DNA of 64,000 bases from Pseudomonas umsongensis (GTDB lineage Bacteria > Pseudomonadota > Gammaproteobacteria > Pseudomonadales > Pseudomonadaceae): positions 434,001 to 498,000 of the forward strand of contig NZ_NIWU01000002.1 of NCBI RefSeq assembly GCF_002236105.1, read 5' to 3'. Under the pieces are notes generated by a model. The model did no database searches. It was not told the DNA's origin and saw only the letters and a program-made list of their open reading frames with translations. The stretch's first letter is position 1. Each line of letters opens with the position of its first letter. The translations under genes were made by a program, and so were the position numbers. This document shows positions 1 through 8,692 of this stretch, piece after piece.

Positions 1-985
1 GTACCGCCGGCAACGAACCGAACCAAGCCGCCACGTCACCCTGGACTTTCGGTTGCAGCGACCAGTCCATCCACTTATAGGCACAGTTCGGGTGCTTGGC
101 ATCGGTGTGCATCATGGTGGTGTCGGCCCACCCGGTGGCGCCTTCTTTGGGGATGGTCGAGGCGATCGGCTGTTTCTCATTGATCAGGCCGTTGACCTGA
201 TACGGCCAGGCCCCGGACGCCACCACACCTTCATTCTTGAAGTCACTCATCTGTACGGTGGTGTCGTGCCAGTAGCGGTGGATCAACGGCTGCTGGGCGC
301 GCAATAGATCGAGCACGGCCTTGTATTGCGCTTCGGTCAGTTCGTAGGGGTTCTGGATCCCCAGTTCCGGCTTGGCGGATTTCAGGTACAGCGCTGCGTC
401 GGCGATGTAGATCGGACCGTCATAGGCCTGCACGCGGCCCTTGTTCGGCTTGCCGTCCGGCAGGTTCTGCGCGTTGAACAACACGCCCCAGCTGTCGGGC
501 GCGGTCTTGAAGACGTTGGTGTTGTACATCAACACGTTCGGCCCCCACTGGTACGGGGTGCCGTAGGTCTGCTTGTTGACCACATACCACGGCGCATCCT
601 TCAGGCGCGGATCGAGGTTCTTCCAGTTCGGGATCAACGCCGTGTTGATCGGCTGCACGCGCTTGCCGACGATCAGGCGCAGCGAGGCATCGCCCGACGC
701 GGTCACCAGGTCATAACCGCCCTTGGCCATCAGGCTGACCATCTCATCGGAGGTCGCAGCGGTTTTCACGTTGACCTTGCAGCCGGTTTCTTTCTCGAAA
801 CCGGTCACCCAGTCGTAGGCCTTGTCGCTTTCGCCACGTTCGATGTAGCCAGGCCACGCGACGATATCCAGCTGGCCTTCGCCGGCACCGACGGCCTTCA
901 ATGGCTCGGCGGCCTGGACAAACACGCCACTGGCCAGCAGTAAGGGGGTGATGGCACTGAGCAGTGCGGTCTTGTGCACGAACAT
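1..985 (-). CDS. ABC transporter substrate-binding protein, polyamine type (partial)
   Basis: Leftward gene whose 3' end lies beyond the window; about 328 codons are present. From the ATG at 985 it reads MFVHKTALLSAITPLLLASG and then a QAAEP signal-peptidase site, so the product is exported to the periplasm. The mature part continues with a WPGYIERGESD stretch, DLVTASGDASLR, a QWGPNVLMYNTNVF segment and VVASGAWPYQVNG, which fits the PotD/PotF/YdcS class of extracellular solute-binding proteins. It lies 83 bases downstream of the aminobutyraldehyde dehydrogenase gene on the same strand. That arrangement resembles the E. coli ydcSTUV-patD locus and suggests uptake of putrescine or a related compound. 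Permease and ATPase genes probably follow outside the window. The family call is firm; the substrate is inferred from context. Confidence 0.85.
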   Translation of the reverse strand, partial: MFVHKTALLSAITPLLLASGVFVQAAEPLKAVGAGEGQLDIVAWPGYIERGESDKAYDWVTGFEKETGCKVNVKTAATSDEMVSLMAKGGYDLVTASGDASLRLIVGKRVQPINTALIPNWKNLDPRLKDAPWYVVNKQTYGTPYQWGPNVLMYNTNVFKTAPDSWGVLFNAQNLPDGKPNKGRVQAYDGPIYIADAALYLKSAKPELGIQNPYELTEAQYKAVLDLLRAQQPLIHRYWHDTTVQMSDFKNEGVVASGAWPYQVNGLINEKQPIASTIPKEGATGWADTTMMHTDAKHPNCAYKWMDWSLQPKVQGDVAAWFGSLPAV

Positions 986-1068
986 GGGGTTTCCCTCTTC
1001 TTCAAATTATGGTCGGGGCAGTGGTGAACGTGGTGAAGCATGCCGTTAACGGCTTGTTATTAGCGTAG

Positions 1069-2556
1069 TCAGAGATGCTGCCCGTGGCGTGCCATGATGT
1101 GCCGCACCACGCTGTAGTCCTGGAGTGAATCGCTGGACAGGTCCTTGCCATAACCCGAACGCTTGAGCCCGCCGTGGGGCATCTCGCTGACCAGCATGAA
1201 ATGGCTGTTGATCCAGGTGCAGCCATACTGCAACCGCGCGGCAACCTGCATCGCCTTATCCAGGTTCTGCGTCCAGACCGACGAGGCCAGGCCGTATTCC
1301 GAGTCGTTGGCCCAATCCACCGCCTGTTCCAGCTGATCGAATCGGGTCACGGTGACCACCGGCCCGAACACTTCGCGCTGGACGATTTCATCGCCTTGCT
1401 TGCAACCGGCGAGCAACGTCGGTTGGTAATAGAAGCCGGCGCCGGAATGCACCGCCGCGCCGGTCACCCGTTCGATATGCGGCTGGCCGAGGGCGCGCTC
1501 GACGAAACTGGCCACGCGGTCGCGCTGGCGAGTGCTGATCAACGGGCCGATTTCGTTGTCGGAATCGCGTTTACCGGCAAAGCGCAGGCTGCTGACCGCC
1601 GCGCCGAGTTCGGCCACCAGGCGATCGTGAATGCCGGCCTGGGCGTACACCCGGCAAGCGGCGGTGCAATCCTGCCCGGCGTTGTAGTAGCCGTAGGTGC
1701 GCACGCCTTCGACCACCGCCTGGATGTCGGCATCGTTGCAGACAATCACGGGGGCTTTACCGCCCAGTTCGAGGTGTGTGCGCTTGAGGGTCTTTGCTGC
1801 GGCCTGGAGGATTTTCTGCCCGGTGACGATGTCGCCGGTCAGCGACACCATGCGCACCTTGGGGTGGCTGACCAGATGACTGCCGACGCCTTCGCCGCCA
1901 CCGCAAACAATGTTGATCACGCCAGGCGGCAGGATCTCGGCCAGCGCCGGGGCCAACGCCAGGATCGACAGGGGCGTGTGCTCCGAGGGCTTGAACACCA
2001 AGGTATTGCCGGCGGCCAGGGCCGGGGCGATTTTCCACGCCGCCATCATGATCGGGTAATTCCACGGCGCAATCGATGCAACCACGCCAATCGGATCGCG
2101 CCGCACCATGCTGGTGTAGCCCGGCAGGTACTCGCCGCTGAGCTGGCCGGTCTGGCAGCGCACGGCGCCAGCGAAAAAACGGAACACATCGACCGTGGCG
2201 CTCAGGTCGTCCTGACGCGCCAGATGCAACGGCTTGCCACAATTGAGGGATTCGAGGCGGGCGAGCAGGTCGGCGTTTTTTTCGATGGCGTTGGCGATAT
2301 CGAGCAACAGGTTCGAGCGTTGCTGCGGCGTGGTCCGCGACCAGCCGGCGAAGGCGCGGTGCGCGGCGAGAATAGCGGCTTCGACTTGTTCGGTGCTGGC
2401 TTCGGCGATGTGCGTCAACACTTCGCCGGTGGCCGGGTTGAGGATCGCCTCGACACGGCCTTGCCCTGCGACTAATTCACCTTCGATCAACAATGCGGTG
2501 AACAACGGGGTCTGTGCGCCAGCCATTCTTCGGGTTCTCTTTTCTTGTGTGGCCAT
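1069..2556 (-). CDS. patD: gamma-aminobutyraldehyde dehydrogenase
   Basis: NAD-dependent aldehyde dehydrogenase of 495 residues that oxidises 4-aminobutanal to GABA in putrescine breakdown. The ALDH fold signatures are clear: the [21 protein letters not shown] cofactor region, VFKPSEHTP, the general base E263 in LELGGKAP and the nucleophile C297 in AGQDCTAAC. The reading frame is open upstream to 2595, but the ATG at 2556 is preceded by AGGGAG at a good distance and is chosen; a third Met lies 10 codons further in. A LysR gene lies upstream on the same strand and a polyamine-type binding-protein gene downstream. ALDH membership is certain. The aminobutyraldehyde substrate rests on overall similarity and neighbours, and another short aldehyde is possible. 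Confidence 0.88.
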   Translation of the reverse strand: MATQEKRTRRMAGAQTPLFTALLIEGELVAGQGRVEAILNPATGEVLTHIAEASTEQVEAAILAAHRAFAGWSRTTPQQRSNLLLDIANAIEKNADLLARLESLNCGKPLHLARQDDLSATVDVFRFFAGAVRCQTGQLSGEYLPGYTSMVRRDPIGVVASIAPWNYPIMMAAWKIAPALAAGNTLVFKPSEHTPLSILALAPALAEILPPGVINIVCGGGEGVGSHLVSHPKVRMVSLTGDIVTGQKILQAAAKTLKRTHLELGGKAPVIVCNDADIQAVVEGVRTYGYYNAGQDCTAACRVYAQAGIHDRLVAELGAAVSSLRFAGKRDSDNEIGPLISTRQRDRVASFVERALGQPHIERVTGAAVHSGAGFYYQPTLLAGCKQGDEIVQREVFGPVVTVTRFDQLEQAVDWANDSEYGLASSVWTQNLDKAMQVAARLQYGCTWINSHFMLVSEMPHGGLKRSGYGKDLSSDSLQDYSVVRHIMARHGQHL

Positions 2557-2657
2557 GCTGCTCCCTGTGACTGGGGCTGGCCGTCTTATATACATATGAC
2601 AAGACTAGTGCGCAGACCCGAGGTCGACAAATTCTAAATACTGAAGGTGGCGTTCGA

Positions 2658-3572
2658 TTAAATAGATGGCTTGCGCCCGCCGTGGGGTTGCTCGCGAGCG
2701 ACGGTCAGGAACGGGTCCACCAAGGCCGGGCGCGCAGTGCCGCGGCGCCAGGCCAGGCCGACATCGAGGGTCTGGCTCAGGTCGGCAATCGGCCGCGCTT
2801 CAATGATGTCGCCCTCCAGCGACCACGGGCGATAAGTCATGTCGGGCTGGATCGAAACACCCAGCCCGGCCGCCACCAGGCTACGCACCGCTTCGGTCGA
2901 GGCCGTGCGCAGGGTGATGCGTGGTTGCAGGGAAGCGGCTGTCCACATGCGCTGGGCGTTGCGATCCATTTCATCGACGTTCAATTGAATCAGCGGCTCG
3001 CGGGCCACGTCGGCGAGGTTGATGCTGTCGTGTTCCAGCAGCGGATGCTGGGCCGGCAACCACAGTCGATGGGGTGAATGGGTCAGCACTTCGGTCTGCA
3101 AGGCGTGACGGTCTTCAAGGTTGGAAAGGATCAGCACCCCTACATCGATCTCGCCGCTGACCAGCAAATGTTCGATGTAGGGGCGTTCGTCTTCCATCAC
3201 GCGGATTTCGACGTTGGGGTAGGCGCGCTGGAAACGCGTGAGCAGGTCCGCCAGGTAGTAACCGGCGACCAGGCTGGTCACGCCAACGATCAATTGCCCG
3301 GCCACCTGGTCGGTGCTTTGTTGCAGGCTGCGCTTGGCATTGTCCACGGTGGCCAGGATCAAATGCGCCTGGCGCAGGAACTGATGCCCCTGATGGGTCA
3401 GGGTCATGCCCTTGGCGTGGCGATTGAACAGGCCAACGCCGATCTCCTGCTCGAGCTGCTGGATCGCCAGGGTCAGGGTGGATTGTGAAATGAACGCGGT
3501 TTGCGCGGCGGCAGAGATCGAACCGGTCTCGGCCACCGCAATGAAGTGCCGGATTTGACGCAGGGTCATCAT
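2658..3572 (-). CDS. LysR family transcriptional regulator
   Basis: 304-residue LysR-type regulator. The N-terminal winged helix-turn-helix (about residues 1-65) reads TLRQIRHFIAVAETGSISAA followed by SQSTLTLAIQQLEQEIGVGLF and is typical of the family. The rest is a periplasmic-binding-protein-like effector domain. It is encoded just upstream of the aldehyde dehydrogenase on the same strand, with about 100 bases between them, so it may control this catabolic cluster and itself. The effector cannot be read from sequence. The start is the first of two adjacent ATG codons; using the second would remove one residue. Confidence 0.9.
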   Translation of the reverse strand: MMTLRQIRHFIAVAETGSISAAAQTAFISQSTLTLAIQQLEQEIGVGLFNRHAKGMTLTHQGHQFLRQAHLILATVDNAKRSLQQSTDQVAGQLIVGVTSLVAGYYLADLLTRFQRAYPNVEIRVMEDERPYIEHLLVSGEIDVGVLILSNLEDRHALQTEVLTHSPHRLWLPAQHPLLEHDSINLADVAREPLIQLNVDEMDRNAQRMWTAASLQPRITLRTASTEAVRSLVAAGLGVSIQPDMTYRPWSLEGDIIEARPIADLSQTLDVGLAWRRGTARPALVDPFLTVAREQPHGGRKPSI

Positions 3573-3777
3573 GAGGCCGTACCAGGTAAGCGGTTTTTAT
3601 AGATTTTATGCAGTGTATATCTTTTTTTTCGATGGGCTTCTGGGCAGTAATGGGACAAGCACTGGCAGGAGCTCTTTCCCAGCAACATCTGGAAGCAAAC
3701 TCACCGGGGGCGCCGGGCACTTTCGATTTAGGCTGATGGCCTTAGTGTCCGGTTAAACCCTTTTGTGGAGGCGGAAA

Positions 3778-4464
3778 ATGATCACCCGTGGATTGCTCGA
3801 CCAACTGCTCAAGTCTGGCCAGGATCTGTTGCAAAAAAATACCGGTGCGGCGCAGAACAAGGGGGCGAGCAGTGGCATCGGCAGCTTGCTCTCCGGTGCG
3901 GGCGGCGGGGCCCTCGCCGCTGGGGCCATGGGCCTGCTGCTGGGTAACAAGAAGGCGCGCAAGGTCGGAGGCAAGGTCGCGGTTTATGGCGGCCTCGCCG
4001 CATTGGGCGTGCTGGCCTACAAAGCCTACGGCAACTGGCAAGCCCAGCAGGGCACGGCCCCGAAGACCGAACCGCAAACCCTGGATCGCCTGCCAATGGC
4101 GCAAGCCGAGCAGCACAGCCAGGCGATTCTCAAGGCCCTGGTGGCCGCGGCCAAGGCAGACGGTCATATTGACGCGCGCGAACGCGAGCTGATCGAAGGT
4201 GAGTTCAGCAAGCTCGACAACGATCAGGAGCTGCAACACTGGCTTCACGCGGAACTGAACAAGCCACTGGATCCGACCGATGTCGCCCGCGCCGCCAGCA
4301 CCCCGGAAATGGCTGCCGAGATGTACATCGCCAGTGTGATGCTGGTGGATGAGGAGAGCTTCATGGAGAAGTCCTACCTCGATGAGCTGGCGCGGCAACT
4401 CAAGTTGGCGCCAGGGTTGAAGGCCGAACTGGAGAAGCAGGTGCGCCAGGCTGCGATCTTTTGA
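3778..4464 (+). CDS. DUF533 (YebE/TerB-like) inner membrane protein
   Basis: 228-residue protein. The N-terminal third is rich in Gly and Ala with two hydrophobic stretches (about residues 40-57 and 65-83). The C-terminal half is an acidic all-helical TerB-like domain containing AAKADGHIDARERELI. This layout matches the DUF533/YebE family, inner-membrane proteins of unknown function that are often stress-induced. The ATG at 3778 is chosen because GTGGAGGCGG precedes it; the frame stays open only five codons further upstream. It stands alone between the divergent LysR gene and the wsp operon. No specific role can be stated. Confidence 0.85.
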   Translation: MITRGLLDQLLKSGQDLLQKNTGAAQNKGASSGIGSLLSGAGGGALAAGAMGLLLGNKKARKVGGKVAVYGGLAALGVLAYKAYGNWQAQQGTAPKTEPQTLDRLPMAQAEQHSQAILKALVAAAKADGHIDARERELIEGEFSKLDNDQELQHWLHAELNKPLDPTDVARAASTPEMAAEMYIASVMLVDEESFMEKSYLDELARQLKLAPGLKAELEKQVRQAAIF

Positions 4465-4546
4465 CTATAAACCGACCACTTCGATTTTTTTTGCCAAGAG
4501 ATGAGAAGTGGCGCAACCGTCTTATAAATGAAACAGCGCCCTCGGC

Positions 4547-4552
4547 TATACT
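4547..4552 (+). promoter_or_regulatory. candidate -10 box for the wsp operon
   Basis: A TATACT hexamer lies 33 bases upstream of the wspA start in the only non-coding gap before the operon. No good -35 match lies at 16-18 bases; TTATAA at 4522 is 19 bases away. This is a weak prediction from sequence alone. Confidence 0.35.
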
Positions 4553-4585
4553 CCCCGCATTTCAAAATGGCCCCGAGGATTGACT

Positions 4586-6208
4586 GTGAAGAACTGGACG
4601 TTGCGCCAACGCATTTTGGCGAGCTTTGCGGTAATTATCGCCATCATGTTGCTGATGGTGGTCGTCTCGTATTCGCGCTTGTTGAAGATCGAGACCAGCG
4701 AAGCCAGCGTTCGTGAGGATGCGCTGCCGGGCTTGTATTACAGCTCGATGGTCCGCGGCGCCTGGTCCGACAGTTACTTGCGGATGTTGGAGATGCTCGG
4801 GCTGGAGCAGGGACAGGGCTTCACCGCCAAGGATGCCTCGGATTTCAAGGATTTCTCCGCGCGCTTGCAAGAGCAGATGGAGCTTTATCGCGCCACGGTG
4901 ACGACGGATGAAGACAAGGTCGAATATGCCGCGTTTGAAAAACTCCACGCGGACTACCACCGCATCCTGCTCGCCGTTACGGATTTGCATAAACGCAACC
5001 AGGACGCCGAAGCCATCAGGATGTTCAACGAAGAGCTGACCCCCGTCTGGACAGCGGGTCGAATGAAGCTCAGTGATATTCTGCGCCACAACAAAGCAGT
5101 GGCAGACCAGGCTGTGGCGGCCATCGACGATGCGGTACTCACCGCCAAGATCATCATGGGTATTTCCCTGGTGTTCGCGGTATTGGCCGCCGGCCTTTGC
5201 GGCCTGCTGCTGATGCGCGCCATCATGGCGCCGATGAATCGTATCGTGCAAATCCTCGAAATCATGCGCACGGGCGATCTGAGCTCGCGTCTCAATCTTG
5301 AGCGCAAGGACGAATTCGGTGCCGTGGAAACCGGCTTCAACGACATGATGACCGAGCTGACCGCCCTGGTGTCCCAGGCCCAGCGCTCGTCGGTGCAAGT
5401 GACCACATCGGTCACCGAGATCGCCGCGACGTCCAAGCAACAGCAGGCCACCGCCACCGAAACGGCCGCGACCACCACTGAAATCGGCGCGACTTCCCGG
5501 GAAATCGCCGCTACGTCTCGTGACCTGGTACGCACCATGACCGAAGTGTCCACCGCCGCCGACCAGGCTTCGGTGGCCGCCGGTTCCGGGCAACAGGGCC
5601 TGGCGCGCATGGAAGAGACCATGCATTCGGTGATGGGCGCGGCCGACCTGGTCAACGCCAAGCTGGCGATCCTCAACGAGAAGGCCGGCAACATTAACCA
5701 GGTGGTGGTCACCATCGTCAAGGTCGCCGATCAGACTAACCTGTTGTCGCTCAACGCGGCTATCGAAGCCGAGAAGGCCGGCGAATACGGTCGAGGTTTT
5801 GCCGTGGTTGCGACTGAAGTCCGGCGTCTGGCGGACCAGACCGCCGTCGCCACCTACGACATCGAGCAGATGGTGCGCGAAATTCAATCGGCGGTGTCGG
5901 CCGGTGTGATGGGCATGGACAAATTCTCCGAGGAAGTGCGCCGCGGCATGTTCGAGGTGCAGCAGGTGGGCGAGCAGTTGTCGCAGATCATCCATCAGGT
6001 CCAGGCGCTGGCGCCGCGGGTGTTGATGGTCAACGAAGGCATGCAGGCCCAGGCCACCGGCGCCGAGCAGATCAACCACGCGCTGGTGCAATTGGGTGAT
6101 GCCAGCAGCCAGACCGTCGAATCCCTGCGCCAGGCCAGCTTCGCCATCGACGAGCTGAGCCAGGTGGCGGTAGGGCTGCGTAGCGGCGTCTCGCGATTCA
6201 AAGTCTGA
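4586..6208 (+). CDS. wspA: WspA methyl-accepting chemotaxis receptor
   Basis: 540-residue membrane receptor that starts the Wsp signalling chain. It has TM1 (about residues 11-30), a periplasmic four-helix-type region, TM2 (about 187-210), a HAMP domain and a long cytoplasmic coiled coil with the conserved signalling tip [20 protein letters not shown]. The GTG at 4586 is chosen because GAGG lies 7 bases upstream; a TTG two codons earlier is less likely. In Pseudomonas WspA clusters laterally in the membrane and responds to surface contact or envelope stress, activating WspE and through it WspR (known from P. aeruginosa and P. fluorescens SBW25). The following genes overlap it in sequence, confirming the operon. 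Confidence 0.95.
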   Translation: MKNWTLRQRILASFAVIIAIMLLMVVVSYSRLLKIETSEASVREDALPGLYYSSMVRGAWSDSYLRMLEMLGLEQGQGFTAKDASDFKDFSARLQEQMELYRATVTTDEDKVEYAAFEKLHADYHRILLAVTDLHKRNQDAEAIRMFNEELTPVWTAGRMKLSDILRHNKAVADQAVAAIDDAVLTAKIIMGISLVFAVLAAGLCGLLLMRAIMAPMNRIVQILEIMRTGDLSSRLNLERKDEFGAVETGFNDMMTELTALVSQAQRSSVQVTTSVTEIAATSKQQQATATETAATTTEIGATSREIAATSRDLVRTMTEVSTAADQASVAAGSGQQGLARMEETMHSVMGAADLVNAKLAILNEKAGNINQVVVTIVKVADQTNLLSLNAAIEAEKAGEYGRGFAVVATEVRRLADQTAVATYDIEQMVREIQSAVSAGVMGMDKFSEEVRRGMFEVQQVGEQLSQIIHQVQALAPRVLMVNEGMQAQATGAEQINHALVQLGDASSQTVESLRQASFAIDELSQVAVGLRSGVSRFKV

Positions 6209-6744
6209 TGAGCGAACTCACGGCCAAGCGCTCTGCCGTGAAACAGGCGGCGCACGCGTTATTCCTGGTGTTTCGCATCGGTCACGAGCGGTATGCCTTG
6301 CAGGCGATCGAGGTGGCGGAAGTGCTGTCGCGCCTGCCATTGAAGCCGATTGCCCAGGCGCCGCATTGGGTCGCCGGAGTATTGGCCTATCGTGGCGCGG
6401 TGGTGCCGGTCATCGACCTCAGTGCATTGACCTTCGGCACGCCCGCGCAGGCGCGCACCAGCACGCGCCTGGTGCTGGTGCATTACCGGCCGGATGCAAC
6501 CGCCCAGGCGCAATTACTCGGTCTGATTCTGGAACGGGCCACCGACACCGTGCGTTGCAATCCGGCGGAATTTCAGCCCTATGGCCTGGACAATCCACAG
6601 GCGCCGTACCTGGGGCCCGTACGTGAAGATGCCCAGGGTTTGTTGCAATGGGTGCGGGTGGCCGACCTGCTGGACGATCAGGTCCGTGCGCTGTTGTACC
6701 CGACGCCACCCCTTGACCCGGCATTGCTGGAGCAGTGGCAATGA
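6208..6744 (+). CDS. wspB: WspB CheW-like coupling protein
   Basis: 178-residue single-domain CheW protein. Hallmarks are FRIGHERYALQAIEVAEVL near the start, a GVLAYRGAVVPVIDL core and a C-terminal YLGPV segment. It couples the WspA receptor to the hybrid kinase WspE. The ATG overlaps the wspA stop codon (TGATG), so translation is probably coupled. WspB and WspD are the two CheW proteins of the system; this one is the shorter and lacks extra domains. Confidence 0.94.
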   Translation: MSELTAKRSAVKQAAHALFLVFRIGHERYALQAIEVAEVLSRLPLKPIAQAPHWVAGVLAYRGAVVPVIDLSALTFGTPAQARTSTRLVLVHYRPDATAQAQLLGLILERATDTVRCNPAEFQPYGLDNPQAPYLGPVREDAQGLLQWVRVADLLDDQVRALLYPTPPLDPALLEQWQ

Positions 6745-8012
6745 GTAGCGACCAGCGGTTTTTCGATTTTCTCAAGGAGCGTATCGGCCTCGACGTGACG
6801 TCGGTCGGCCCGGCGATCATCGAGCGTGCGGTACGCCAACGCAGTGCCGCGTCCCAAGCGCAGACGGCCGACGAATATTGGTGCACCTTGCAGTGTTCAA
6901 GCGACGAGCAGCAGGCGTTGATCGAAGCGGTGATCGTCCCTGAAACCTGGTTTTTCCGTTACCCGGAATCTTTCACCACCCTGGCGAAACTGGCGACCAG
7001 GCGCCTGGCCGAGCTCAACAATATGCGCGCCCTGCGGATTCTGAGCCTGCCGTGCTCCACCGGCGAAGAGCCTTATTCCATTGCCATGGCGCTGCTGGAT
7101 GCCGGGTTCAAGCCGCACCAGTTCAAGGTCGATGGCATGGACGTCAGCCCTTTGTCGGTGGAAAAAGCCCGACGAGCGCTATACGGCAAGAATTCGTTTC
7201 GCGGTCAGGACATTGCGTTTCGTGACCGCCATTTCAGCGCCGAAAACGACGGCTATCGACTCAGCGCCCCGGTACTGGAGCAAGTGCGCCTGCAGGTCGG
7301 CAATCTGCTCGATCCGACCTTGCTCGCCAGCGAGCCACCCTTTGACTTCGTGTTCTGCCGCAATCTGCTGATCTACTTCGATCTGCCAACACAGAAACAG
7401 GTTTTCGAGGTACTCAAGCGCTTGACCCATGTTGATGGGGTACTGTTTATCGGCCCGGCGGAGGGCAGTCTGCTGGGGCGCCTGGGCATGCGTTCGATTG
7501 GCATCCCACAATCCTTTGCCTTCAGTCGCCATGGCGCTCCGGAGCCCGAGCCGCTGCCGGCATTCGTACCCACACCGTTGCCAGTGCCGCAACCCGTGCG
7601 CAGGGTTGCGCCGGTACCGACTCAACGGCGCCCGTTCGCCAGCGTCAAGCAGGTATCGCACCCGGTCGCACCAAGCACATCCGACGCCGCCGCGCTGCTG
7701 GCGAACGTCGCCGCGCTGGCCAACGAAGGCAAAAGCGCCGAAGCCCGTGCCGCTTGTGATAACTATCTACGCCACCACGAACCGGTGGCCCAGGTGTTTT
7801 ATTGGCTGGGGCTGCTCAGCGATGTCGCCGGCAGCGTCCTCGAGGCCCAGGGTTTTTATCGCAAGGCGTTGTACCTCGACCCGCAACATGCCGATGCGTT
7901 GATGCACTTGGCCGCCTTGCTGCAATCCCAGGGTGATACCGCGGGCGCCAGACGATTGCAGGACCGCGCCGCCCGCAGCGAGCGCTCCGCCGACAGTGAG
8001 CGTAAACGATGA
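6741..8012 (+). CDS. wspC: WspC CheR-type methyltransferase with TPR tail
   Basis: 423-residue SAM-dependent methyltransferase that methylates glutamates of WspA and so raises signal output. The CheR catalytic domain spans about residues 1-265, with the SAM motif LPCSTGEEPYS and FVFCRNLLIYFD. A proline-rich linker follows, and then tetratricopeptide-like helices (about 310-410) near FYWLGLLSDVAG and FYRKALYLDPQHADAL. The start ATG overlaps the wspB stop (ATGA) with GGAG 8 bases upstream; a GTG two codons earlier is possible. Loss of WspC silences the pathway in SBW25 (established knowledge). Confidence 0.94.
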   Translation: MSSDQRFFDFLKERIGLDVTSVGPAIIERAVRQRSAASQAQTADEYWCTLQCSSDEQQALIEAVIVPETWFFRYPESFTTLAKLATRRLAELNNMRALRILSLPCSTGEEPYSIAMALLDAGFKPHQFKVDGMDVSPLSVEKARRALYGKNSFRGQDIAFRDRHFSAENDGYRLSAPVLEQVRLQVGNLLDPTLLASEPPFDFVFCRNLLIYFDLPTQKQVFEVLKRLTHVDGVLFIGPAEGSLLGRLGMRSIGIPQSFAFSRHGAPEPEPLPAFVPTPLPVPQPVRRVAPVPTQRRPFASVKQVSHPVAPSTSDAAALLANVAALANEGKSAEARAACDNYLRHHEPVAQVFYWLGLLSDVAGSVLEAQGFYRKALYLDPQHADALMHLAALLQSQGDTAGARRLQDRAARSERSADSERKR

Positions 8013-8692
8013 TCGCCTCCGACTCCTTGAACGTCACCCATGAAGATGCCCAGTCCATCGACGACTGCTGGAATCGCATTGGCATTCACGGCGACAAGTC
8101 CTGCCCGCTGCTGAGCGAACACATTCACTGCCGTAATTGCGCGGTGTATTCGGCGGCCGCCACGCGCCTGCTGGATCGCTACGCGTTGCAGCAGGAGGAA
8201 CGCGCGTCAGCGTCCATTGCCGTCGAAAGCGAGGTGAAAACCCGTTCGCTGCTGATGTTCCGCCTCGGCGAAGAATGGCTGGCGCTGGCCACTCGCAGCC
8301 TGGTCGAAGTGGCGCCGTTGCAAACCATTCATTCATTGCCCCATCAACGCTCCCGGGCCTTGCTAGGGGTGGCGAATGTACGGGGTGCGTTGGTGGCGTG
8401 CCTCTCTTTGGTCGAGTTGCTGGGGCTCGATAGCACCAGCAGCGTTGCCAGCGGCGCGCGAGTCGTGCCGCGCATGCTGATCATCGCCGCCCACGGCGGT
8501 CCCGTGGTGGTGCCGGTAGACGAAGTGGACGGAATACATGCCATCGACGAACGCATCCTCGAAGCGGCGTCCCGCTCTGGCGCGCAGGCCAGTGCCAAGT
8601 ACACCCGTGGCGTGATGCAATTCAAAGGTCGCGGCCTGCGCTGGCTGGATGAAGATCAGCTGATGTCCGCCGTGACCCGGAGCCTCACATGA
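8009..8692 (+). CDS. wspD: WspD CheW-like coupling protein
   Basis: 227-residue second CheW protein of the Wsp complex. The CheW domain occupies roughly residues 75-225 (LMFRLGEEWLALATRSLVEV, GVANVRGALVACLSLVELL). An N-terminal extension of about 70 residues carries a Cys-rich CPLLSEHIHCRNCAVY segment, which is not part of the CheW fold and whose role is unknown to me. The start overlaps the wspC stop (ATGA). Together with WspB it links WspA to WspE. Confidence 0.93.
   Translation: MIASDSLNVTHEDAQSIDDCWNRIGIHGDKSCPLLSEHIHCRNCAVYSAAATRLLDRYALQQEERASASIAVESEVKTRSLLMFRLGEEWLALATRSLVEVAPLQTIHSLPHQRSRALLGVANVRGALVACLSLVELLGLDSTSSVASGARVVPRMLIIAAHGGPVVVPVDEVDGIHAIDERILEAASRSGAQASAKYTRGVMQFKGRGLRWLDEDQLMSAVTRSLT

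Noticed and set aside
3571..3756. 61-codon frame between the LysR gene and the DUF533 gene
   Set aside because: No ribosome-binding site, no recognisable motif, and it overlaps the DUF533 promoter region; more likely non-coding.
4562..6091. 509-codon open frame on the - strand opposite wspA
   Set aside because: Mirror frame caused by high GC and codon bias of wspA. Composition is His/Gly/Arg rich with no domain. The same applies to the long frames opposite lysS (14473-15975), glnD (54505-56070), plsB (39201-40415), patD (1174-2475) and others.
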